This document shows, piece after piece, positions 53,848-64,000 of a stretch of DNA of 64,000 nt; within the stretch, counting starts at the first letter, position 1, and each line of letters opens with the position of its first letter. Under the pieces are notes generated by a model. The model saw nothing but the letters and a program-made list of their open reading frames with translations. It was not told where the DNA came from and made no database searches. The DNA is from Heliopora coerulea (taxonomy: Eukaryota; Cnidaria; Anthozoa; Scleralcyonacea; Helioporidae), in contig JASJOG010000028.1 of the NCBI GenBank assembly GCA_030142905.1, positions 248,001 to 312,000 on the forward strand, given 5' to 3'. A program made the position numbers and the translations under genes.

Positions 53848-53891
53848 GTTCTCTGAAGATCGTCCAAGGACGTGAAACTCGGAGTAACAAC
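53848..53891 (+). ncRNA. hammerhead-like ribozyme motif, inverted partner
   Basis: Same layout as 53587-53630 on the plus strand with one stem I mismatch (GTTCT against ACAAC). Core CTGAAGA and GAAA are intact. Confidence 0.45.
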
Positions 53892-54060
53892 GATCAAACT
53901 TTAGTTTACTACAAATATTCTACGCTCTATCATTAAAAATATCGAGTACACTTTCTAGCGTCATTACCACGTTACTCAACCTTCACATATACTGTATATA
54001 TATATATATATATATATATACAGTATATGAATTGAATACTTGTAATCCAGGCATAGTAAT

Positions 54061-54121
54061 GTTATGATTTTGTTCTCCGGATTTGTGTTCCGGAGAACAC
54101 AAATCCGGAGAACAAAATCAT

Positions 54122-54124
<3 letters not shown>
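54061..54124. repeat. perfect 30-bp-arm palindrome between TA repeats
   Basis: 54061-54090 and 54095-54124 are exact complements around a CGGA loop, with CTCCGGATTTGTGTTC at the inner arm. TA microsatellites lie on both sides. Confidence 0.9.
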
Positions 54125-55759
<1,635 letters not shown>

Positions 55760-55782
55760 TATATATTAGGTAGGGGCAGGGC

Positions 55783-55850
55783 TCATCCCACTTAACGACT
55801 AAAATCGTCTGGGGAAGTTCGTTCTTGCCCCTTAATGGGCTAAATGTGAT
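55783..55850 (-). repeat. dispersed repeat copy, diverged
   Basis: CTTAACGACTAAAATCGTCT followed by CTTGCCCCTTAATGGGC; a shortened member of the family at 38605. Confidence 0.4.
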
Positions 55851-55928
55851 GTATAAAATATCAGTATTTGTAAAGGTTAAAGGATATTATGGCATTTACA
55901 CTCGATCAACAGTTAAGTTTTATAATAG

Positions 55929-56133
55929 AGGAAAATTTCAAGTGTTATGATATTTTTAAGACCCGACTGGGACTTAAAAATGCAACTTTGGGCCTTCCGG
56001 CTGGGAATCGAACCTGCAACGTCGACAATCTAGTGCGATGTTCTGCCAACTAACGGAAGGCCCAAAGTTGTATTTTTCACGACAAGTCCCGGTCGGGTCT
56101 TAAAAATATCCTTACACTCGAAATTTTCCTTTG
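55929..56133 (-). mobile_element. foldback element enclosing a tRNA-like unit
   Basis: Arms 55929-55999 and 56054-56133 are near-complements (TTTTTAAGACCCGAC outer, CAACTTTGGGCCTTCCG inner). The loop, read on the minus strand, has TTAGTTGGCAGAAC (A-box-like) and CAGGTTCGATTCC (B box), and the inner arm ends CCTTCCG/CGGAAGG act as a 7-bp acceptor stem. Its sequence is unrelated to the SINE at 31471, so this is a second tRNA-in-foldback family. Confidence 0.7.
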
Positions 56134-56259
56134 TAAATGTTCTACAGAATTAATGTTGTATTAATCAGCTCTGTATCATATCTGCTAACAGTAACTAAAT
56201 ATTAACTTATTTTCATTTTCCTCATGAAATAAAGAGTTTTTGGAAATACGTCTATATTG

Positions 56260-56370
56260 AAGAATACGGGTTCGATCTCTGTTTGAGGCTCAGAAGTCGT
56301 TTTTCTGAGGTATCAGGTTGAAGAAGATCCACATTATCGCCAAGCTCTCCCACATGAAACTTACATGTAA
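56260..56370 (+). mobile_element. tRNA-derived SINE relic
   Basis: GGGTTCGATCTCTGTTTGAG then CTCAGAAGTCGTTTTTCTGAG and a CAAGCTCTCCCACA end: the 3' half of the common SINE. Confidence 0.5.
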
Positions 56371-56404
56371 CATTCACGTCATTCAGTTAACGAAATAGTT
56401 TTTT

Positions 56405-56495
56405 AACTCATTCCCGACGGTAGATCTACTTTCGACGAGTAAAAACGTCTGGCGTTTGCCAGGTAAAACACGCTGGTGTTAACCAGGGTAAGACA
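56405..56495 (-). repeat. dispersed repeat copy
   Basis: CGACGAGTAAAAACGTCTGG followed by CGTTTGCCAGGTAAAAC and a second GGTGTTAACCAGGGTAA piece. Confidence 0.5.
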
Positions 56496-56499
56496 CAAG

Positions 56500-58970
56500 T
56501 GATTGCTACCGTCTTGAATGAACCGGTTAGCGAAAGTTGAAGAGAGTGCATGATAGTCCATGTGAATTAGTGGTCAAATATGAGCGGGGTTTCATGTGCC
56601 ACCAACTGCCATGCTTGCCACTTATTTTTGCAGTAGCTGAATTTCTGGGTATGAACTGCCGGAAACCTTGTTACGAAACGTGCAATATTGTTGTCAAACA
56701 ACACCGTTGACGAAAACAGCGTCAACAACGACGGTTATGAAGGAATGGCTAATGTATAGAATTCCAAAGGAATCCATGTATTTAGTCTCTGTATGAACAG
56801 AAATTTTGCACTATAATCTGACGCTGCTGAAGTCAAGTGAAAAATGTTGACTCGAGCTGGATTTGAACTCGCACCTTCGGGATACCGATCCGCCGCTCTA
56901 TGTTCCGTTTCCATCTCTTAAATGCTTATTAGTAATTATAGCCCGTCAGACCACTTTATTTGTTAAAAAGTACCCTAAATCCATGCTCATAGTTTGGGCG
57001 CTGTGATGAAAACGTGCATGCAAATGTTCACTCACTTCGTGTTTAAAACTTGGGCGGTGTCGCGAATAATCTCGAGACAAATGGGTATACATTCTCTTTG
57101 TTCTCAAATAAAGATTCTTTGTGAGATTACTTCCCAGACATTCCAATCGTGGTTGTATCAACTCCTTAATTTATTGTTGCGAAGCATTGTTTACATAATA
57201 TTTCCTGGTTTTGTTACATACCAAACTTGGGTCACGGGTGTTGCTTCCTAGGTAACGATAATAGTTCTTGTAATATACACAAGGAGTACTCGATCTAACT
57301 TTCAAACACCGAAGCAATAGCCGAACTTTTTTAATCATCTTCAAAGTATTTGAAATCATATCAAACACGACTTCTGTATTTTCCTTGTGTTTTCCAGGTG
57401 AATTTAGCTATGAATTCGTGAAACATTCTGAAGCATTTTCTCTTCAGTGAAGTCTGTTTCGTCCCGTGGCCGACAAACATAGGAAACGTTGCTGTCGACA
57501 GTCGTTCTGCAACAAGGCTGAAGTTTTCGCTATATGATCGCATGATAATTTTTTAAAGGAATTTTTCATTTCGGTCTGTAATTCTCAACGGCATCAACCC
57601 CATCGCTCCCGTTTCCCTCGCAAGTTGTGATTGCTGAAATCGAATAAGTTAAAATAACATATTTGTTGCAATACCCCGATCAAATATATTACGTTATTTG
57701 ATATATTATTGTTAGATATATTACTTCGAACATTCAAACTACTAATTGTGAATATTGAAATTTACTGCTTATTACTAGTTACTGCTTTTATGCTTTAATG
57801 ATCCCTGTTTGGTCGCAATTCTGAGTCCAACTGCTTGGGAATTCAGTGGATTATGTTATACCAAGTAACTAGCCAGCTAACCAACGAGAAACTGAACGTG
57901 AATTTACTTTCTTCTAGGTTAATAGATGAGCATTGTAATTACGGGAACCAAATACAGCTGAACAAGCAACGAATGAAGGAGCAGGTAACTAATTTGTTTA
58001 CTTAAATGTCTCTGTAATTCTGTTTCGCTCGTGTTTATTGGCTCCAAACATTCATCCTCGATGCGTGGTTGGTTCATTTAAAAAAATTGGAAAATCTTTT
58101 AGGTGATCTAGAGAACTCTACATAGGCGTCGCGAAGAAGGGGCCCAAGGGCCATGCCCTCCCCAAACGTAAACTTGGAGGGGCTGGACCCCCTATTTCAT
58201 ACCATAAATTTCGTAAATTGTCACTTTGATCAGCGAATTTTGTTTGGAAAGGCGCACTGGATAAATTTCATTATTAAAAAGCTGTAAAACCTCAGAATAT
58301 GGCACAATTTTGTCTTCCCCCCCCCCCAATAAATAACCCTAGCAACACCAGTGGAACTGCAAATGACTAGTCAAAATATATGAGAATTCATTTTGCATAC
58401 GTAACTCGCCCTGACCACATTTCGATCTGTATTGCCATCGCTTGAGCCATAATGTAAGGGCATGGCTAATTTAGGCGTCAGCTGAAGTAAATATCAAACA
58501 CCTCGAAGTTGTTCTCGAATAAGCCACGGCTAATTCAAATTAAAATATTAATAATGTGCATTATCAATAGATTATTGTGCATTATTAAAAAAACCCAGGA
58601 TGATTAGTGTCTTGATGGTGAGAGAAATGGCTATTTCTTTTGAAGATTTTAAAATACTTTCTTCCTCTTCATTTGAATACGAGCTCCTACTACAAGAAAC
58701 TCTGCTGATAAGCGAACTCAAACCGTCCTTAAATGCAAATATTGGTTCAGCCCTACTTCTTTTACTTTAACCTCAGTTAAACTTTTGCCATGAAGTTATT
58801 TTATTTATTGTTTTTCTTGTTTTATGGTTTACTTTCTTTTCACTCCTATCCTCGTCACCTGCATGCTTCCTCTTTTCTCATTTGTAACTGTTATTTTTTA
58901 ACACTGCTCTCCCACTGGTTAATTCCTGACATATTGTAAATATATATTCACGCTTAAGCATATTTATTGA
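56500..58970. other. long non-coding stretch
   Basis: No gene recognised. Minor items: a tRNA-like relic at about 56840-56910 (TGGATTTGAACTCGCACC), a C run at 58319-58327, and a single arm of the 34429-type repeat near 58495-58530. Confidence 0.4.
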
Positions 58971-58974
58971 TAGT

Positions 58975-59014
58975 ATCTCTGAGGATGTTGTGATGTATAC
59001 AACGAAACGTCAGA
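58975..59014 (+). ncRNA. hammerhead-like motif
   Basis: TCT, CTGAGGA core, T, GTTGT-gatgtat-ACAAC (perfect 5-bp stem II), GAAA core, CGTC, AGA. Stem I is only TCT/AGA. Stem III is the self-complementary ACGT, so a monomer would be weak. Confidence 0.4.
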
Positions 59015-59449
59015 ATAAATCTTATCATGCCTCTAGTTCGCATTTTATGCTGGGCTTTAATATTTCTTACAAGACTACTCTTCCCGCCTGGCCAATCTTC
59101 AGCTAGTGGACCATGGTATGCAATAATCTTATCGTAAAAATGAGCCCGAACAGAACTAAAGAAAGCTCAGCCTGCAATACTTTGGGCTCATTTACACGAC
59201 ATGATTGTTGCATACGATCGTTCATCCTGTAATACAATCTTGTCTCAAGGGCATAGTTCCTGCTTACAATTCGCTTGCTAATGTAAGAGCTGAAGACGCT
59301 AATGACTTAATTGCACACATCAAAAGGAACAATCATACATGACAGTCATATTGTGTAGATGGTTTGGATGTGATAGACACTCGAAGAATGGTGTGGTCAC
59401 ACAGCTGGTTATTTCAATCCACAGACGACTACATGCAGCCCCATGTGTA

Positions 59450-60375
59450 CCTTGCGACCTGTTGACTAATTCGAGAAAGAATTCATGAAATCAGTAATGA
59501 TACGATTTTGCAGTTGCCTAGCGGGCTCAGGAACAGCACTTGGCTGCTTTACTGCAAGTCTCTTAGCCAGAAATACTGACAATCGGAGTTTGCATAGGCT
59601 GACATTTCAGCTTTGGGAAACGGGGATGAAATGCTTAGAGTAATCTGGTGCATAAGAAATCTAATCCCTTGTCACCGGCGACAGATGTACACCTTTTACC
59701 GTTCATTATCAGAAGATATACTGTCATTAACGCAAACCTCAAACTCATTAACTCAAAAATACATTCATATTATTCAATCGACATTCACTAGCGCAAATAT
59801 GCAACCACTTGTATCCAAAGACATTCCATAGCGCCAGCAGACGACCATTAACACCATTCTACTATACATTAGAGATGATAAAATTTCAATTACGTAAGAG
59901 AAATATCTTGCTTAATTGAAATTTTGTTATCCCTAATGTATAGTAGAATGATTTTAATGGTTGTCTGTTGGCGCTATACAATGTCCTTCATTGGAAATGG
60001 TTGCGTGTCTACGCTAGTGAATGTCGATTGAATAAAATGAATGTATTTTTGCGTTAATGAGTTTGAGGTTGGCATTAATGATAGTATATTTTGTGGTAAT
60101 GAACAGCAAAAGGTGTAATAGACAGGCAAAGAATGGTCCAATGGCTCAGCTGCTCATTCAATATCTACACGTCTGCTTGCTACTTTGATTCGCACTGCGT
60201 CTTCACGTGTCCGCTCAGGGGAGATTTTGAACCCCATCTATGCTTCACCACCTGTAGACCAATACGAAAAAGCTCTTGAAGTCAATAATGTACGATTTTG
60301 CAGTTTCCAAGCGGTCTCAAACTGCAGGTGGTTGCTTTACTGCCACTCTCTTAGGAAGAAATACTTACCAGGAAT
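59450..60375. mobile_element. large foldback flanked by direct repeats
   Basis: Inverted arms 59687-59892 and 59913-60120 are about 85-90% complementary (ACATTCACTAGCGCAAATAT, CTCAAACTCATTAAC and TTCTACTATACATTAG blocks) around a 20-bp loop. Outside them, 59455-59585 and 60245-60375 are direct repeats (CGATTTTGCAGTT, GCTGCTTTACTGC, AGAAATACT). The direct repeats may be an older duplicated host segment into which the foldback inserted, or part of the element. Confidence 0.6.
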
Positions 60376-61260
60376 GTAATATCAGTTTACTGCGGGCTCA
60401 ACTAGACTTGTTAAATCACGGATTATGGTTAAATCTGGCAACCAAGAGTCTCAATTGCGAGTATATTGTACTCACTGCTCAACTCTTCTGTTCCCACTTT
60501 GAACTTATTTGTTTTCTTCAATTCACCCTTGCTTGTTGTGCCTCCTGGCCAGAGGTGCGATGTTCCTGTTTCGATATATTTCGTCTCACTGCTTCGTGTC
60601 ACCCGAAATGCCGATCTTGTTATTTCTTGTTCTTGATTAGGTACAGTTAAAGTAAATCATGCTAGCTTGAGCTTTTAAGTGTGAACAAAAATGGATATAT
60701 GTTTACATGAGTGCGACTTACTTTAGATGTCCAATTAGGGATATTAATGATACTTCACCTTCAAAAGCAATGCGTATTTCTTTTTGTTTCCGAAAGTTGA
60801 ATCCAATATCAGTTGAAGAATGCGTTTCAGAACATACTTTGCCCGATTGACAGGAATTGAACTGCTATCGGGGATCTTGTGATGTAAGTTACTGTGTAGA
60901 ATGTTTAAAGAGGAGACGTGAGTAAGGTTTGGCAAGCAGACACCTGTGTCCACAGGAAGTTACAACATTTGAATGTTTTCCTGCCATAGAAACACTCTGT
61001 TCCAAACTCGTGATAATTTGAGAGACATTGTAAATAGTCCCTTCGTTTCGGCATCTGTTCCTTGAGCTGAATGAAATCGTCATAATAAAATAGTATTAAA
61101 ACATATACACACAGTGAAGGAGTTAACCGAAATAGTCCTAAGATACGTTTTGATTCTTTGCGCATGGCAGTTCTTTCATTAGCTGAATTAAACCTTCTGG
61201 TGTTGGACAGCATGAAATATTAAAAGGCGTCCTTGCATTCTAGTGGTTAACAGAGATAGT
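60376..61260. other. non-coding
   Basis: No gene or repeat supported. Confidence 0.35.
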
Positions 61261-61261
61261 T

Positions 61262-61342
61262 TTTTTAACTTCTTGATGACTGGGCTTTTTCCCAGCTGAG
61301 CTGAATTAAATCGTCTGGCGTAGACCGGAATAAAATGATGAC
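61262..61342 (-). repeat. dispersed repeat copy
   Basis: AATTAAATCGTCTGGCGTAG then CCGGAATAAAATGATGAC. A second copy follows the palindrome at 61650-61690, so the palindrome interrupts or separates two copies. Confidence 0.45.
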
Positions 61343-61529
61343 AAGTGAAGTAATCAGAAAGGTTTGAGTACTGCCGAAATGTGAGAGTAGTTATCTAACG
61401 TTTCGAGCGAAGGCCCTTCGTCAGAGAGAAAAAACATTTTTTTCTCTTTGACGAAGGGCCTTCGCTCGAAACGTTAGATAACTACTCTCACATTTCGGCA
61501 GTACTCAAACCTTTCTGATTATTTCACTT
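61343..61529. mobile_element. palindrome with hammerhead-like motif in its arms
   Basis: Arms 61343-61433 and 61439-61529 are almost perfect complements. The minus-strand motif at 61394-61427 has TCT, CTGACGA, GGGC-CTTC-GCTC stem II, GAAA, CGTT, AGA, all core bases intact. The plus-strand partner has TTGACGA, one core base lost. Confidence 0.65.
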
Positions 61530-61534
61530 CGATT

Positions 61535-62783
61535 TCCACACTGCCTACGCAGCACTCCATTTTTATTTCATGGTTAAAATGATGACAGACGTGCACGCGA
61601 GCAAGAAAAAAACTGTTTGGATAGGGATTCGAACCGGTATGTTGCCTGAGCTAAATTAAATCGTCAAGCGTAGGCCGGAATAAAATGATAACAGAAGGAC
61701 CCGCGGGCAAGAAAAAAAAAATAGTTGTAAAGGGATTCGAGCCCGTGTGTTGCTGCGATTATTTATCAATATCTTTCTAAAGCTGTCATAATGAGAAAAT
61801 TACCGTCACTGAGTTTCAAGTACCGCTCTTCCGTACCGAGGTTTTGATTTGGCAAAGTCGTTTTAGATTCGCAAAGGAAATTGCTTATTAAACCGGCCGC
61901 ATTTTTGTAAAGTGACCGCAATTCAGTTGAATCATTTACTGGTTAACCTGTTCAGAGCTCTAACAAGCTAGACCAATATGAGAGCGTTGCCTGGGCGTGG
62001 CCACGCAAAGTGAAGTAGTTCTTTCTGGAATCCACTTCATGGGAGACGTGGTTTAACATCACTTGAGAATGACATTACTTAATGATACGATACAATGGCA
62101 TTACGTAACTTACGTTGTAGGTTATGATTATTCCAAGATGTAGTCAAGGCATTCTGAAGTCGGTTACTGCCGCGTTGCGCAAGAATTAGTCTTGGCAAAA
62201 TCTCAACATATGAATATCAAGTCGTTCTACTGCTGCGCGTCAGTAGAAGCTAGTTTAAAACTGAGTTCAGTACGGCTGAAACATGTCGTATGAGCTGTCA
62301 CTAATTACCACATTATTGCAAGACTGCACATGGAGTGACTAAAGAACTTTCTAAAATTCATTGAGAGTTTATGAGGAAAATACAGAAGAAAATCATAACC
62401 ATGTTGGGTCCTTAAATGTGATAAAGACAAATGTGTGACTTTATATGTGAAGAAGTTAATTTTTCAGCTTAGAAAACATAAATTTCTAAACTTTCTTCGT
62501 GAATTAGCGCATTAAGAGGTTCATTTCAGAAAATATCTAAAAAGTCGCAGCCGGTACGTGGTTTATCGGATCTAAAACACTCGGCTATCGCCTCCTGTTT
62601 TTTGTCCGATAAAGCACTCCTGTTCATTTTTTAAACACTACGTACAAATTTGCCTTTGAAGTGTGAAAGATCAGCTCGCTCATTACGCTATTCGAGAGTA
62701 AAATATAATTAGGAATGTTAATATATAATAAGGGAAAGACCTTATCAACTCCGTCAATGAACAACGAAACAAACAATGACTGT
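61535..62783. other. non-coding with repeat relics
   Basis: Two B-box-like sequences beside dispersed-repeat copies (GGGATTCGAACCGG at 61625, GGGATTCGAGCCCG at 61731) suggest degraded tRNA-related repeats. About 62550-62620 has a single foldback of the 34429 type (GTTTATCGGAT and GTCCGATAAAG). Confidence 0.4.
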
Positions 62784-63120
62784 GAGATGAACGTTCGTCA
62801 AGCTTTATCCTCAGAAAAACGATTTCTGAGCCCCAGGTGAGGATCGAACCCGAAACCTTCTGATAACCGGTGAGACGCTCTAACCATTGAGCTACCAAGA
62901 CTCGGATGGTGAGCTAAAGTGCAAGTTCGACATATGTGCGACCTAACCGGAAGCCCGAATATGTGAATAATGATATTAATGAGATATATATTTTGAATTA
63001 TGGGAGTTTGGAGATGTGTTGAATGAGAGGTGATCGTTGTTCTGAGGATAGAGCTTGACGAACGTTCATCTCTCATTCAACATATCTCCAAGCTCCCACA
63101 ATTCAAAATATATATCTCAT
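62784..63120 (-). mobile_element. tRNA-derived SINE joined to a foldback of its tail
   Basis: 62784-62975 is a SINE copy on the minus strand with A box and a B box damaged by a GTGAGG change. 62980-63120 is a palindrome made of the extended SINE tail (GAGATATATATTTTGAATTA and its complement). Same arrangement as at 42075-42599. Confidence 0.7.
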
Positions 63121-64000
63121 CGAAACAAACAATATCCGTAGTTTTGTGGGAAAGTTACTTTGGATCCTGATCTACTAATTTTAACTGTGTGACCGCTGGG
63201 ATACTTACTGAGTTCACTGGAACTTGTAAGCTGGTTGCTATATGTGGTTGCTACGAGTATGATCTGCTCGTGACTTTAAAAAAATTATATAAACATGGAA
63301 GGTCACGGATGTTAGGTAACTTGCAGATTATTAAGAGCAATACGCTTCCGGCTTTCTGCAACATCAAGATGACGTTGAAAAGAAAAGAAGCTATAAACTT
63401 TAAAAGTTCTTGCTGGGTGCATCCAAAGTACGTCCAAAAAGCATCTTTCCACCAAGCGCAGAGCTTAAGAACTCCAAAAATGTTGTTAGATAGTCGTCAC
63501 TTCTGCGCAGTCGATAAGAGGGTAAAAATGTCCACCTTCATCAGTGACCAATATTGAGATTTGACCACTGCATGCCTTATTCTATGCACAATCTTTAGTG
63601 TCTCAATAATTGTATATATAGATATCAGTTATGCTTTGAAGGGTGCAATTCTCTCAAATTTTAGCTAGCTTTCTCTGGTTCTGTGTTGGTAGTTTGAGAT
63701 CAAAATGAAGAAAAAAATTTCACCCAATTTGAGGACTTATTGGCAAGTGTACTCAGAATCTAATTATAGCAAAAGTACTTCACCGATCAGCTGTATATTG
63801 ATATGTTTTCAAACGTTTTCACGGGATCATGTCAGAACTAAAATGATGGAATGAAAAATAAGAAAATATGGTCAAAAGCCAAGAGAACACACGATGATCT
63901 TGCTGGCTTTAACCCTCGAAATAATACGTTTTTTTTCCACAAAGAGAGCTGAGAAATTTAGCAGTACTGAAATTTCTTTCCTGTTGCTACTCTGGCATTA
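63121..64000. other. non-coding end of window
   Basis: No supported feature. A 122-codon open frame at 63189-63557 (plus) has no recognisable domain, codon evidence or splice context. Confidence 0.35.

Larger units (their letters stand above)
53560..53918. mobile_element. inverted-repeat element with a hammerhead motif in each arm
   Basis: Arms 53560-53668 and 53810-53918 are about 90% complementary around a 140-bp spacer. Each arm carries one hammerhead-like motif (see the next two entries). It lies between gene I and the Tc1-like element. No protein is encoded. Confidence 0.75.

Noticed and set aside
62683..63076. Open frames reading MVAQWLERL and similar
   Set aside because: They are translations of the tRNA-derived SINE.
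63189..63557. 122-codon open frame near the right edge
   Set aside because: No similarity that I recognise and no supporting context; kept only as a note in the flanking entry.

Overview
The window looks like nuclear DNA from an animal, most likely an anthozoan cnidarian such as a stony coral. It is AT-rich, and most of it is non-coding. It carries short single-exon class A GPCR genes, a Tc1/mariner element, a CR1/L2-type LINE, tRNA-derived SINEs, many foldback elements, and hammerhead-ribozyme-like motifs of the kind reported in Penelope-like elements. The taxonomic call is inference from gene and repeat style; nothing in the window proves it.

The core content is a tandem array of nine full-length receptor genes, all on the minus strand: A 6049-7053, B 7917-8972, C 9861-10886, D 13557-14606, E 17041-17961, F 28982-30058, G 36414-37469, H 40189-41172 and I 52103-53071. 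There is also a deleted copy (5572-6040) and a small fragment (18648-18784). A to G form one subfamily; H and I form a second, older one. All lack the usual TM3 cysteine and the TM5 proline, have a very short second extracellular loop, read CYxP or SYxP instead of CWxP in TM6, and share one N-terminal cysteine plus a C-x2-C-x-C cluster in the third extracellular loop. This resembles melanocortin/MECA-type receptors. Flanks were duplicated with the genes: A/B and D/F share upstream sequence, and D/E share about 1.5 kb downstream. Deletion, gene conversion and MITE insertion have reshaped the copies; A and E have lost a C-terminal YGS-plus-acidic motif kept by their relatives.

Between the receptors lie mobile elements: a decayed CR1/L2-like LINE with an SGNH-hydrolase ORF1 (about 19.77-24.7 kb), a 3.0-kb TIR transposon with TTA target duplication and an unusual DDE transposase broken by two frameshifts (25157-28166), and an apparently intact Tc1-like element (54154-55759). 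Short repeats include a tRNA-derived SINE in plain and foldback forms, a Harbinger-like MITE sitting on the ancestral stop codon of gene E, several palindromes whose arms carry hammerhead-like cores, a 36-bp minisatellite, and microsatellites. About 43.1-48.0 kb, 56.5-58.9 kb and the last kilobase hold nothing I can identify.

The genes do not form an operon or pathway. They are a lineage-expanded receptor family of unknown ligand, evolving by unequal exchange in a repeat-rich neighbourhood.
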